A stretch of DNA of 64,000 nt from Bdellovibrio sp. SKB1291214 (lineage in GTDB: Bacteria; Bdellovibrionota; Bdellovibrionia; Bdellovibrionales; Bdellovibrionaceae), in contig NZ_CP106855.1 of assembly GCF_002209355.2 (NCBI RefSeq), positions 124,001-188,000 on the forward strand, given 5' to 3'. Under the pieces are notes generated by a model that was not told where the DNA came from, made no database searches, and saw nothing but the letters and a program-made list of their open reading frames with translations. This document shows, in pieces, positions 26,985 through 35,814 of the stretch (positions are counted from its first letter, which is position 1; the number at the start of each line of letters is the position of its first letter). Both the position numbers and the translations under genes were made by a program.

Positions 26985-28067
26985 TTATTTCGAAATAAAT
27001 GGTGTTTTAACAACAACCGCTTTCACTTTACGGCCACGGATATCAAGTAGGAACTCAGTTCCCTCTTTAGCAAAGGCCACATCGATAAATGCGATGCCGA
27101 TTGGTTCATCCAAGCTTGGTGAGTGAGTACCACTAGTTACCTTTCCGATCTCTTTATTGTCAAAAGAAAACAGGGAGTAACCTTGGCGAGGGATGCCCTT
27201 CTCAAGCATCTTAAATCCCACAAGATTTTGCTTAAGACCGGCCTCTTTGACCCCAACGATTTGCGCCTTGTTCATGAAGTCCTTCTTAGCCGGTTTTACC
27301 ACCCAACCAAGTCCCGCCTCATATGGATTCGTCGTGTCATCGATCTCGTGGCCATACAAAGAATATTTCATCTCTGTGCGCAAAGTATCGCGAGCGCCCA
27401 AACCAATCGGTGCCACTCCCAAGTCTTTACCTTGAGCCAAAAGTTCATTCCACAATGCCGAAGTGCCTGCGGCATCTACGAAAACCTCACAGCCCTTCTC
27501 CCCGGTATAACCAGTCGTAGCGACCATGATGTTATGGTTTTGGAATTTTCCAGATTTAACAGTAAACGGTTTCATCTCGCTGACTTTGAAACCAAAAACG
27601 CGGTCACAAAGTTCCAAAGCCTTAGGACCTTGAATAGCAATCTGCCCCCATTTGTCAGACTCATCCGTCATGTCTGAGCCCTTGTTATGCTTTGTCATCC
27701 ACGCAAAGTCTTTGTCTTTGTTGGAAGCATTCACGCACACCAAGTAGTCAGAATTTTTCGACAAGCAATAAACGATAATATCGTCAACCAATCCACCTTG
27801 GTCATTCGGCAAAAGAGAGTACTGAGCCTCACCATCGTTCAAACGAGCGACATCATTCGTCGTTAGCCACTCCAACGTCTCAAGAGCTTTTGGGCCTTTC
27901 ACACGGATTTCACCCATGTGAGACACATCAAAAAGACCTACGTTCTTACGAACGTTGTCGTGCTCTTCACGAAGGCCGACATATTGAACAGGCATGTACC
28001 AGCCGGCGAAATCGACCATACGGGCACCCAAAGAAACGTGGTTATCTGCTAACGGAGTTTTTTTCAT
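26985..28067 (-). CDS. gcvT: glycine cleavage system T protein (aminomethyltransferase)
   Basis: 360 residues from ATG 28067 (MKKTPLADNHVSLGARMVDFAGWYMPVQY); a longer frame adds 24 residues without family similarity. Transfers the methylene group from GcvH to tetrahydrofolate. Motifs: FDVSHMGEI, IAIQGPKAL, GYTGEKGCEVFVDA, ARDTLRTEMKYSLYGHEID, and EAGLGWVVK. First gene of gcvTH; gcvP is elsewhere. The leader to the divergent methyltransferase gene is about 98 bases and shows no tandem glycine riboswitch that I can recognise. Confidence 0.95.
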   Translation of the reverse strand: MKKTPLADNHVSLGARMVDFAGWYMPVQYVGLREEHDNVRKNVGLFDVSHMGEIRVKGPKALETLEWLTTNDVARLNDGEAQYSLLPNDQGGLVDDIIVYCLSKNSDYLVCVNASNKDKDFAWMTKHNKGSDMTDESDKWGQIAIQGPKALELCDRVFGFKVSEMKPFTVKSGKFQNHNIMVATTGYTGEKGCEVFVDAAGTSALWNELLAQGKDLGVAPIGLGARDTLRTEMKYSLYGHEIDDTTNPYEAGLGWVVKPAKKDFMNKAQIVGVKEAGLKQNLVGFKMLEKGIPRQGYSLFSFDNKEIGKVTSGTHSPSLDEPIGIAFIDVAFAKEGTEFLLDIRGRKVKAVVVKTPFISK

Positions 28068-28165
28068 GCGCAGGAGTTTCCAACGCCCTCCCAAAACAGT
28101 CAAGAAACGCTCGCGATGTGACAGCGCAGTGGCTTTCAAATAGGCTCTGTGCTAGGTATTCCAGC

Positions 28166-28672
28166 ATGTTTAAACTTTCTGATCGTATGCAGGCTGTCTA
28201 TGACCATTTGATTCCTGGAGAACCCGTATGGGATTTCTGCTGCGATCATGGCTATCTGGGATTGAGTGCATATCGCAGCGGACAGTTCCCAGAAGTTCAT
28301 TTTGTGGATCAAGTTCCACACATCATTGAAAAATTGAAAACGCGCTTTGAACAAAAGCATCAGAAGTATGAAAAGGATCAACGCGCGTATTTTTGGGCGC
28401 AGAGTGGCGAAAGCCTCACTCATAAAGTTTCTGGAACAGTCGTGATCATCGGAGTGGGGACACATACCATCACTGACATCCTGCGTGGAATTCACGAGAA
28501 AAATTCGGGGCTTATCAGTCGCTATATACTTAGCACTCACAACTATGAAGACAAATTGGACGCCTTTTTGAGCGAGTTTGAACCTTTCAAAACTGCACAT
28601 AAACTCACCAAATTCTGTAATGTTCCGGAAAACGGACGAGTACGTAAGTTATTGATATTCGATAAAATTTGA
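28166..28672 (+). CDS. TrmK-like SAM-dependent methyltransferase (COG2384 type)
   Basis: 168 residues from ATG 28166. LSDRMQAVYDHLIPGEPVWDFCCDHGYLGLSAYRSGQ matches the start of the TrmK (tRNA m1A22) family, where the motif I is ADIGSDHAYLP-like. The later HKVSGTVVIIGVGTHTITDIL corresponds to the VAGMGG segment. Shorter than TrmK (about 225), lacking part of the C-terminal coiled domain, and the GxGxG is altered. tRNA modification is the likely role but not certain. The same frame extends into gcvT and is rejected there. Confidence 0.7.
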   Translation: MFKLSDRMQAVYDHLIPGEPVWDFCCDHGYLGLSAYRSGQFPEVHFVDQVPHIIEKLKTRFEQKHQKYEKDQRAYFWAQSGESLTHKVSGTVVIIGVGTHTITDILRGIHEKNSGLISRYILSTHNYEDKLDAFLSEFEPFKTAHKLTKFCNVPENGRVRKLLIFDKI

Positions 28673-28767
28673 AAATCGTGACGCATCAGATTGAACTCTA
28701 TTAAATTGCTGTAAGGATGTGAACAAAGAATTGATTATTCGGTCCCCTCCAAATAGATATCTCCGCC

Positions 28768-29250
28768 ATGCAAGACCAAATTAAAAACTCAGATTTTCGT
28801 CAGTTCCTTGAGGACGAGTTAGCTCGTCGCAGTCAAAATTACCCACGCTATTCTTTGCGTGCGTTCGCAAGACACTTGGAAGTTGATTCTTCATTCTTAT
28901 CAAAAATTCTTAACGGCAAACGCACCGTAACTATGAGAACTATTCGTATGTTCGGCGAGCGTTTGAATTTACCGGGCGAGCAACTACAACAGTTCGCCGA
29001 AGTAAGCCGCGAAAAGAAAATGAAGCGTAAACTTGAGCGTCTTCTTGAAAAGATGCCTAGTGAAGATCGCGAACAATCAACAATCACTATCACCGTTGAT
29101 GAAGCTCGTTTGGATGAAGCAAAAGAGAAAATCAAATCGTTCCGCAAAGACCTTGCGCAATGGTTGGATGCTGGCGTGACTCAACAGGGTAAAACATACC
29201 AAATCTCTGTTTCGATGTTCCCAGTTTCTGGCTTCGGACTTAACGACTAG
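28768..29250 (+). CDS. mini TIGR02147-type HTH regulator
   Basis: 160 residues. N-terminal DFRQFLEDELARRSQNYPRYSLRAFARHLEVDSSFLSKILNGKRTVT is the XRE-like HTH typical of TIGR02147 proteins, which are abundant in Bdellovibrio and Fibrobacter. The C-terminus (EKIKSFRKDLAQWLD, TYQISVSMFPVSG) corresponds to the usual C-terminal end of that family. The large central region of typical 270-residue members is missing, so this is a compact form. Probably a DNA-binding regulator of an unknown target. Monocistronic with a terminator. Confidence 0.75.
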   Translation: MQDQIKNSDFRQFLEDELARRSQNYPRYSLRAFARHLEVDSSFLSKILNGKRTVTMRTIRMFGERLNLPGEQLQQFAEVSREKKMKRKLERLLEKMPSEDREQSTITITVDEARLDEAKEKIKSFRKDLAQWLDAGVTQQGKTYQISVSMFPVSGFGLND

Positions 29251-29277
29251 TCTTGCATTTCTAATCTTAGAAACTTG

Positions 29278-29311
29278 AAAACCGAGTGCTCTCAAGGCGC
29301 TCGGTTTTTTT
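29278..29311 (+). terminator. intrinsic terminator of the mini regulator
   Basis: Stem AAACCGAGTGC/GCGCTCGGTTT (one G-T pair) and a T-run. It sits at the convergent boundary with the solute-binding protein gene. Confidence 0.85.
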
Positions 29312-30092
29312 ATTGCTTCGTTTCTAAATCCGTTGGCGCTTCGGCCGCATGAAGCCCGTATTTAACGGCTATCTTTTCCACGACTTTTTCCTCCAGCATC
29401 TTTTTTAGCTGAGTATCGATCTGCACGAATTCTTTTTCAGAAAAAGTCTTTCGGGAAAATACAAAATGAAAGTCGACGTTTTTAGTTAAATGGGGCACTT
29501 CCTTCATTTTACTGCGATAACGTTTGACCCAATATCTACCATTGTCGGCATTCACATACGCCAATTGATAAGTTCCTAGATCCGCCATCTTCAACGCGAT
29601 CAAAGTATCCCGTTCTTTCACGATCTTTATTTTTCCGCCAAGTCCGTCGTTGATTTCGTTAAGAGCAATCATCGAGATCGAGGGATTGGTCACTCCGACC
29701 TTTTTTCCTTTAAGATCTTCATATTGGTGAATCTTTTTGGTGTGCTTGTCTAAGCCGAAAAATGCCAGCGAGGTATGGAACACCGGTGTCGAGAAATAGA
29801 AGATCTTTTCCCTCTCTTCGGTTTTAGCCATAGGCCCGCCCATCGCGAATTTGCCATCGGAAATCCTTTGGATGGTTTCAGAAAACGGAAGAATCGTAAA
29901 ACGACAGGCCATTTTTTCTCGTTCACAAAGCTGCTGCATGATCTCATAACCCGCACCCGAAATGCCCGTGGCATCAGGTCGCATATAAAACGGAGGCATA
30001 TTGAAACCCACGAACGTCAAACGTTCATCTTCATGACCCGACGACGCTCCCATCAACAGGAAAGCTATTAAGGCGACGCAGATTTGTTTCAT
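29310..30092 (-). CDS. periplasmic solute-binding protein, family 3 (amino-acid type)
   Basis: 260 residues from ATG 30092. Signal peptide 1 to about 20, then LTFVGFNMPPFYMRPDATGISGAGYEIMQQLCEREKMACRFTILPF, the family 3 opening, followed by GKKVGVTNPSISMIALNEI and YQLAYVNADNGRYWVKRY. No membrane permease or ATPase gene is adjacent, so it may feed a distant transporter or act as an orphan sensory protein. Bdellovibrio-like genomes contain many such orphans. Confidence 0.8.
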   Translation of the reverse strand: MKQICVALIAFLLMGASSGHEDERLTFVGFNMPPFYMRPDATGISGAGYEIMQQLCEREKMACRFTILPFSETIQRISDGKFAMGGPMAKTEEREKIFYFSTPVFHTSLAFFGLDKHTKKIHQYEDLKGKKVGVTNPSISMIALNEINDGLGGKIKIVKERDTLIALKMADLGTYQLAYVNADNGRYWVKRYRSKMKEVPHLTKNVDFHFVFSRKTFSEKEFVQIDTQLKKMLEEKVVEKIAVKYGLHAAEAPTDLETKQ

Positions 30093-30180
30093 AACCAAAT
30101 CTTATATATGTTTAGTCGCAACTTGTAGCACGTCTGTAAAATACAGTTGTTGTCTTTTGAAATAGAACGAACGTTCGTTG

Positions 30181-30594
30181 TTAGTTTCCGTTTTTTGCCA
30201 GGGCTGTGCAGATGGGGACGCCGAAGTTGGTAGAGAGCTTGAAGTTTGGTGGGCACTCGCCGTCGATTGGATCGACGGTGGCTATGTTTCTTTTTTTAAT
30301 GCCGTCTAACGTTTTAAATGAGTCGCAGCTATGGAAATCTTGAGAGGAAGGGTTGATTGTTCTTAAGATCACTACACAAGCCATGTAGGTTTTGCGTTCA
30401 TCCGAGGCGCTGGAAACCTCTTGATGAAAAGAAACGCCGCTTTCTGTAATGGCTGATCCTACATTGATTGCTAGGTACATGACATAGCCGATGCTTCCCC
30501 AGAATATGGAATTCAGGATATAAGCACGAAAGACCTTGAGCTGAGCCAGTTCTTTCTCGAGGTTAAATTTGTACCGGGACGGATCCATACTCAT
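30181..30594 (-). CDS. single-pass membrane protein of unknown function
   Basis: 137 residues. One helix at about 25-48 (AYILNSIFWGSIGYVMYLAINVG). The C-terminal half has four Cys (at YMACVV, FHSCDSF, GECPPN and PICTAL) suggesting two disulphides in the periplasm. Start at MSMDPSRYKF; no recognisable domain. Alone between the solute-binding protein and the haem-oxygenase-like gene. Confidence 0.6.
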   Translation of the reverse strand: MSMDPSRYKFNLEKELAQLKVFRAYILNSIFWGSIGYVMYLAINVGSAITESGVSFHQEVSSASDERKTYMACVVILRTINPSSQDFHSCDSFKTLDGIKKRNIATVDPIDGECPPNFKLSTNFGVPICTALAKNGN

Positions 30595-30729
30595 CTAATT
30601 ATACCCGTTGTACGCATTTCTAAAGCGTCTCTAAATGATATTTTTCCCTAGAGAGCTCTATGATTTTTCGGCATTCTGAAACGAGTACTTTACGAAAGGT
30701 ACCAGTGAAAACTGGTTCGTTCTGAGATT

Positions 30730-30773
30730 TGCCCTAGAAAAAGCAAAGCCCGGAGTCTTGAACCCCGGACTTC
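30730..30773 (-). terminator. intrinsic terminator of the haem-oxygenase-like operon
   Basis: On the minus strand AAGTCCGGGG/CTCCGGGCTTT (G-T pairs), then TTTGCTTTTT, just downstream of the stop at 30794. Confidence 0.75.
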
Positions 30774-30793
30774 TTTGAAAATAACGAAAAATA

Positions 30794-31438
30794 TTAAGCT
30801 GCTTTAGAGGGGCGAACTTTTGCTTGTTGTTTGCACTCGTTCAACATCTGCTCATAGTAGCTCAATGTCTGTTTCAAGTTCTGCAACACCGTCGTTTGAT
30901 GATGTGCTGGCAAAGAAGCAATTTTATTCAAAGCTTCGTCGGTGTGACCAATGTCTTCTTCAGCATGCACACGGATGAAGTGCGCGGCTTTTGGCCCCCA
31001 CGCCTTTTCAACACGGGAATTAACGTGATCACCAAAATACGCAGCCAAAGCCTCAAGACCCAAGATATAACCAAAGAACGCCATAGGAGATTGATGTTCA
31101 ATGTAATAGTACTGAGTTTGGTAAAGAGCGCATGTGCCTGGCATTTCTGGCCACTCTTCCATTTTGCTGCCCAATGTTTTCAAATCATTTACCAACAATT
31201 TATCATGACCTTTTTCTTCTGTGGTATGAGTCAAGAAACGGTTGTGGAATTCTGGAGCAGCGAACTCCGTGCGCGCCCCTGCAAGAGCCAACAAACGAGT
31301 TGTATGACGAGCAAAGTAATATGTCTGGGAAACCCAAGCAGAGTATGCTTGTTTATCTTCCCACGGGAAGTTTTCGATTTGTTGTTTTGAATACTTAAGC
31401 AGCTCTTTCAATTCTTCATTTACGTTCTTAGTTTGCAT
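30794..31438 (-). CDS. haem-oxygenase-like (TenA-fold) iron-containing redox enzyme
   Basis: 214 residues from ATG 31438 (AGAGAG ahead); a start nine codons upstream is also open. All-helical. Candidate metal ligands are spread as in haem-oxygenase-like diiron proteins (PF14518 type): HNRFLTHTTEEKGHDKLL, YYYIEHQSPMAFFG and FIRVHAEEDIGHTDEAL. Such enzymes oxidise fatty acids, amines or amino acids in natural-product pathways. It follows a GNAT-like gene by about 47 bases on the same strand, so the two probably form one operon. Substrate unknown. Confidence 0.75.
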   Translation of the reverse strand: MQTKNVNEELKELLKYSKQQIENFPWEDKQAYSAWVSQTYYFARHTTRLLALAGARTEFAAPEFHNRFLTHTTEEKGHDKLLVNDLKTLGSKMEEWPEMPGTCALYQTQYYYIEHQSPMAFFGYILGLEALAAYFGDHVNSRVEKAWGPKAAHFIRVHAEEDIGHTDEALNKIASLPAHHQTTVLQNLKQTLSYYEQMLNECKQQAKVRPSKAA

Positions 31439-31485
31439 ATATCTCTCTTTTCTGGTTTGGGACATTATTTATGGAAATAAAAAAA

Positions 31486-32166
31486 TTAAGCAGCTTTTCT
31501 AAATGGAATCACTCGGCTGTCATCTAAGATTGTCGTGTGATTTGCCTTTTGGTTCCAAAGGTTCTCCAGCAACTCCGCTGATTTCGGTTCAGATAAGGGT
31601 TGAACTTCGCCACGTTTCGTCATCAAAATTTCGCACTCATAGTTCATCTTGATAACGCTGCCGAAATAATTGGAACCACTCTTCGCAGCTTTGCGACGAA
31701 CATTTAAATCACGACGAGCAGTGCCTACCAGGCAATCCCATGGACCTGCTTCCATCACTTTGCTGCCAAGTGCGATAATGATCTCGGACCAGTTTATTTC
31801 CGAGTTACGCGAACGGTACTCAGGAGAAACTGTTAGGTACTCCATACTCATCATCGTATTAATCCCGCGGTTCTTGAATTTTTCGATGATCGTTTCGTCA
31901 AACGCTTTCATATAGTGATGATCACGTAAGGCGTTCGATCTTAGGTCAAAAGAACTGTACAAGTGGAATCCGAAAACTTTACTGTCATCAGTAAGCGCAA
32001 CGATGACGTCGCATCGGTGAAAATCATCTGGATTCAGTGGTTCACCCACTTTGCCCAAAACATCTTTGTAGACTGTTTGCCACAAAGTATAAACATCGTT
32101 ACTAAGTTTGATTGTATCTGCAGATAAAGATCTTGGATTGAATAAATGATACTGAATACGGCCCAT
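31486..32166 (-). CDS. GNAT-like N-acyltransferase candidate
   Basis: 226 residues; excellent ribosome site (GGAGG). DVYTLWQTVYKDVL followed by VIVALTDDSKVFGFHLYSSFDL and MSMEYLTVSPEYRSRNSEINWSEIIIALGSKV has the strand-loop-helix rhythm of the GNAT acyl-CoA site and recalls N-acyl amino acid synthases and the PEP-CTERM-associated acyltransferases. C-terminal part is polar. The pairing with a haem-oxygenase-like enzyme suggests a small biosynthetic operon making an acylated amine or signal; this is inference. Confidence 0.55.
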   Translation of the reverse strand: MGRIQYHLFNPRSLSADTIKLSNDVYTLWQTVYKDVLGKVGEPLNPDDFHRCDVIVALTDDSKVFGFHLYSSFDLRSNALRDHHYMKAFDETIIEKFKNRGINTMMSMEYLTVSPEYRSRNSEINWSEIIIALGSKVMEAGPWDCLVGTARRDLNVRRKAAKSGSNYFGSVIKMNYECEILMTKRGEVQPLSEPKSAELLENLWNQKANHTTILDDSRVIPFRKAA

Positions 32167-32336
32167 GCATTATCCTCCGCGGGAATGTTTCGGAAGTTGC
32201 ATTTGCGAACTTTACGTCTGATTTTTCTTTCCAAAATTCGTACGTGTGATTTTTAGAAATGCAGAGTATTGGCTCCACTAATCTTTATTCGAAACATAAA
32301 CAAAATTCTTTGACAACATTCCATCACGAGACGAAA

Positions 32337-32366
32337 TCAGAAAAACAAAGCGGGCCTTACGCCCGC
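32337..32366 (-). terminator. orphan minus-strand terminator upstream of the GNAT-like operon
   Basis: GCGGGC/GCCCGC stem (32350-32355, 32361-32366, loop CTTAC). Read on the minus strand it is followed by TTTGTTTTT. It lies upstream of the minus-strand gene starting at 32166 and has no ORF feeding into it, so it may end a small RNA or act as an attenuator. Confidence 0.6.
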
Positions 32367-32369
32367 ATT

Positions 32370-32734
32370 CATTAACCACTTGATATAAACACGACCTAGT
32401 TAATCGTTGAGTCCAATTTTTTTGTTAGAGGTCGGAAATTTTATCGCGCAAAACTTTGGTGCTTCTAGTTTCACTGAATGCCGTTGAAATTGGTCCCTAA
32501 ATTCTGGGATCAGTGAACCAACCACGTCCAGGAAAATGTTTGCGCCATCGCTTTAGGTTGAATTCTTAAAAAGCACGGTCGCCGCGGATTTGCGGTGCAA
32601 GTGCGCAAATGATTTTAAGATGGTGTGAAGGAATCTTCAAACCTCTGGTGGAACACGACTTTCTGACTAGACTTGTTACCTTTTTCTAATGTTCTGGGTT
32701 GATTTAACCATCTGGCAGTTGTTATTCAATTTGT
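32370..32734. other. gene-free interval, candidate leader/sRNA region
   Basis: About 365 bases between the orphan terminator and the plus-strand kinase. No ORF longer than about 12 codons on the minus strand. Contains a GC-rich patch (CGGTCGCCGCGGATTTGCGG, about 32578). Candidate source of a minus-strand RNA ending at 32337; no promoter could be defined. Confidence 0.35.
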
Positions 32735-34243
32735 ATGAGCACAAACACAAATAACACTGAAGTCTTATTGGAAGAGAACAAACAACAGGAATCGTCGCCA
32801 GTTACAAATAAATCGACATTCGAAAGAAAAGCATTGCTAATCCTGTCAGCAGTATTTGTAGCGGTCCTCGTGGGCGCCTGGGGATACGCCATGAGAGTGC
32901 GTGAGAGCGTGGCATCAAATAGCATGACGACGCATGCTGACCCAACCGCGCTGATCGAGGTTGAGCGTCTTCGCAACCTTGCTTCGTCGCAGTTGGATAA
33001 CAGCCGCGCCTATTTCTTGTTGGGTTCACAAACTATTTACGACAAACAAAAGAAAGAAAAAGAATCTTTGATGGATTCTTTGGCTGTCTTTGAAAAAGAA
33101 CACAACCTGCCAGGTGTTTCCGACGTCGTTAAGCGCATTAAGGACATTGAAACAAAAAACCAAGAATTCTTTGACCAAGCTGTTGAACATCGCGAGAAAA
33201 AAACCGAATCAAAAATCGTGGGCCAATTCTATCAAGCTAGAACAAGCCCCCTTCGCTCACAACTTAATGAAGCTTTTGATGATATCATCCATCTTCATCA
33301 AATCGAAATTGATAAAGCCAAAGCAGAAATCAAAGATGCTGCAAACCAAGCTGAAACTCAAATTCCTTTCGGTATGACTTGGTTGACAGGCTCTTTAACG
33401 GCGATTTTCCTAGGAATGGCATTTTTGGTTCTTCGCTTGGTGCGCAGACAATCCTTCCAATTGGCACAACAAAAACGTTTGTACGAAGAAGCTAAAAAGG
33501 CAGTTCAAGATCGCGATGAAACGTTGTTCGCGATTTCACATGATCTGCAAGATTCTTTAAAAATGATCTCGAACACAGCGGAACGCATGGCGACCACTCC
33601 GCAAGGTTTAAACATCGTGGAAAGTGGCGAATTTGTGAAAAGCACTGTTGCCACAATCGAAGGAATGATCAAAGACATTCGCGATCAAAAAAATATGGAA
33701 ATGAATGGTCTGACTTTACGTATGGATCAGCTTTCTATTGATGATGTTTTAGATAATGCCCGCTTGCTCATGCAACCTCTTGCAAAACAACACGACGTTC
33801 GTTTGCAAATTGATAGTGTCAATCCTCCCGTACTGGCTTTCTATGACAACGAAAGAGTGATGCGTGTTCTTGCTAACTTGATCGGTAACGCGATTAAGTT
33901 CAGTCCAAAAGGCGAAAAAGTTGTCGTGAAGGTACGCAGCGATCAAAAGTTCGTAAACATTTCAGTCATCGACAACGGCCCTGGAATTCCTGCCAGCCAA
34001 TTGCCAAATATTTTTGAAAACTTCTGGCAAGCTAAGAAGACCGCAGATAAAGGCGCTGGATTAGGTCTGGCGATCGTGAAAACCATCGTTGAAGCCCATG
34101 GCGGCACTGTACAAATCCAAAGCCAAACGGGCCGGGGCACGACTGTCACTTTCTCTTTGCCTCGACGTCGTCCGGTGGGAGCTTCACTTAAAAAACCTAA
34201 TGTGACTGTAAAACACTCTGGCGCAACGGCGGAGTGGCAGTAA
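32735..34243 (+). CDS. membrane sensor histidine kinase
   Basis: 502 residues. Two membrane helices (about 33-53 and 214-236) around a helical periplasmic sensor (LRNLASSQLDNSRAYFLLGSQTIYDKQ, a four-helix-bundle type). HisKA with candidate His269 in FAISHDLQDSLKMI, then HATPase with NLIGNAIKFSPKGEKV, DNGPGIP and GAGLGLAIVKTIVEAHGG. The H-box residue after His is Asp-Leu-Gln instead of the usual Glu-x-Arg/Lys, still within known variation. Classical kinase without a receiver; its cognate regulator may be the OmpR-type at 36194. Confidence 0.88.
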   Translation: MSTNTNNTEVLLEENKQQESSPVTNKSTFERKALLILSAVFVAVLVGAWGYAMRVRESVASNSMTTHADPTALIEVERLRNLASSQLDNSRAYFLLGSQTIYDKQKKEKESLMDSLAVFEKEHNLPGVSDVVKRIKDIETKNQEFFDQAVEHREKKTESKIVGQFYQARTSPLRSQLNEAFDDIIHLHQIEIDKAKAEIKDAANQAETQIPFGMTWLTGSLTAIFLGMAFLVLRLVRRQSFQLAQQKRLYEEAKKAVQDRDETLFAISHDLQDSLKMISNTAERMATTPQGLNIVESGEFVKSTVATIEGMIKDIRDQKNMEMNGLTLRMDQLSIDDVLDNARLLMQPLAKQHDVRLQIDSVNPPVLAFYDNERVMRVLANLIGNAIKFSPKGEKVVVKVRSDQKFVNISVIDNGPGIPASQLPNIFENFWQAKKTADKGAGLGLAIVKTIVEAHGGTVQIQSQTGRGTTVTFSLPRRRPVGASLKKPNVTVKHSGATAEWQ

Positions 34244-34244
34244 T

Positions 34245-34586
34245 TTATTTTGCTTTTAAGGACAACTTTTTAGCTTCGGCGCGAGAGTTGTCCCATTTTT
34301 GATGGGCGCTATCGTGCGCATCCTGAGTCACCTGCTTCACGTATTCTTCACGCATCTCTTCTTCAGGGACTTTGTAGATCTCACACATCTTTTGTAATAC
34401 TTCGAGTGGCGGCTTCCGATTTCCCCGCTCCATATTAGACAAAAATTGGGAACGACTGTACCCAAGCAACTTTGCAGCTTCTTGCTGGGTTAGAAATGCC
34501 CCCATCCGTTTTTTCTTAATAAAATCAGATAATGCCACTGTTAAATACTCCGGATTTATAATAATCTGGGAGCGTCTTGCTAACAA
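34245..34586 (-). CDS. XRE-family helix-turn-helix regulator
   Basis: 113 residues. LTQQEAAKLLGYSRSQFLSNMERGNRKPPLEVLQKMCEIYKVPEEEM is a complete Cro/CI-type HTH (about 32-80). C-terminal tail is charged and helical. Convergent with the kinase (one base apart) and divergent from the PAS protein. Cytoplasmic DNA-binding regulator; target unknown. Confidence 0.85.
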   Translation of the reverse strand: MLARRSQIIINPEYLTVALSDFIKKKRMGAFLTQQEAAKLLGYSRSQFLSNMERGNRKPPLEVLQKMCEIYKVPEEEMREEYVKQVTQDAHDSAHQKWDNSRAEAKKLSLKAK

Positions 34587-34746
34587 TTTCCGAATTCTTG
34601 TGTCCTAACAGCTGTCATAAAACTATCTCAAATAAGATTTAATATTTCTTCTATCTATGGTTTAAAATCTCAACCTATCAATTCCCGTGCTGAATATGTA
34701 ATCACTATTTGAAGTCACTGGTGGGATAATAAGTAGTGGGCGGTTT

Positions 34747-35802
34747 ATGAAACAGACTGAAAGCTTCCTTGTTAACAGAGTATACGCAGAACAAGACCTC
34801 GCGGTTTATCTAAGCGATCAAGCTGGTAACATACATGTCTGGAACCGGGCGGCTGAAGCTCTCTTTGGATATTCACAAAAAGAAATTCAAAACAAATCAG
34901 AGCGAGATCTTTTCTGGGATAAAAGCGAAGACATCAGCGACGGTGGCATTCGCTACTCTTGGAGAGTTACAAAAAATGCTGACCTAAAATTCGTCAAAGA
35001 ATCTGTCATAGAAATTTCCGATCCATCTGGCCCTGGCGATCAGTTTATGAAGATCATCGAGGATAATAGTGATGGCCTGACCATATGGGAACAATGTGAG
35101 TTATGGATATCCCATTATGCACATTCACCAGAAGGTATGTACGTCGTAAATGCTAAAACCAATAAATTTCAATTTATCAACAAAGCCTTTGCATCGATGA
35201 TGGATGAAAAGCCGGAAAATATTTTAGGTTCATCGGGGAACAACTTTAACGAACTAGGGCATCATTTAGGATATTTTCCAAAGGGAAATTCTCAAGCAAA
35301 AATAGCTGCCGAAGTGGACGTAAACTGTTTGCATGATGGTGCGAAAAAGCCAAAATACTTTGTAGGTCGCTTAGATCGCCTTCCAAATAAAAGAACGCCA
35401 TTAAGTGAAGTTGAAATTCCACTGCTGACAGCATCAGAAACACCTGAAGAAATCTGTCGCACTTGGTTTAAGAAATACTCGGCTATGCATATTGGTGCGA
35501 TCATCGTGGATGCCAAAAAAAATATCCTTTGTATTAACTCTTATTTAGCAAACTTGTTAGGTTATGAGTCTGAGGATCTGGAAAATAGATCGTCCGAAGA
35601 AATAACAAATGAATCCGACTCTTCCCAGTTAGCGAGTTCCGAAGCTGCGTGGAAAAACTGCACATTTACTTTCAAAACAAAAGATGGAAATGACTCGAAG
35701 TTTTCAGCCATTTCCATCTATGTTCGCAATATCAAAAAGGATATAGCTTATACCGTGTCGCTTTGCCGTCCTATCGATTCCATGACAGATCATCAAAGCT
35801 GA
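34747..35802 (+). CDS. triple-PAS protein without kinase or output domain
   Basis: 351 residues. Three PAS-like units: about 8-60 (DLAVYLSDQAGNIHVWNRAAEALFGYSQKEIQNKS), about 118-170 (EGMYVVNAKTNKFQFINKAFASMMDEKPENILGS) and about 245-340 (IGAIIVDAKKNILCINSYLANLLGYESEDLENRS). There is no histidine kinase, GGDEF, EAL or HTH. No membrane segment. Probably a cytoplasmic ligand or redox sensing adaptor for one of the neighbouring kinases. Confidence 0.75.
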   Translation: MKQTESFLVNRVYAEQDLAVYLSDQAGNIHVWNRAAEALFGYSQKEIQNKSERDLFWDKSEDISDGGIRYSWRVTKNADLKFVKESVIEISDPSGPGDQFMKIIEDNSDGLTIWEQCELWISHYAHSPEGMYVVNAKTNKFQFINKAFASMMDEKPENILGSSGNNFNELGHHLGYFPKGNSQAKIAAEVDVNCLHDGAKKPKYFVGRLDRLPNKRTPLSEVEIPLLTASETPEEICRTWFKKYSAMHIGAIIVDAKKNILCINSYLANLLGYESEDLENRSSEEITNESDSSQLASSEAAWKNCTFTFKTKDGNDSKFSAISIYVRNIKKDIAYTVSLCRPIDSMTDHQS

Positions 35803-35814
35803 TAGGTTGCTTAA

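Noticed and set aside
28068-28165. Glycine riboswitch upstream of gcvT
   Set aside because: The 98-base interval is too short and has no recognisable tandem aptamer structure.
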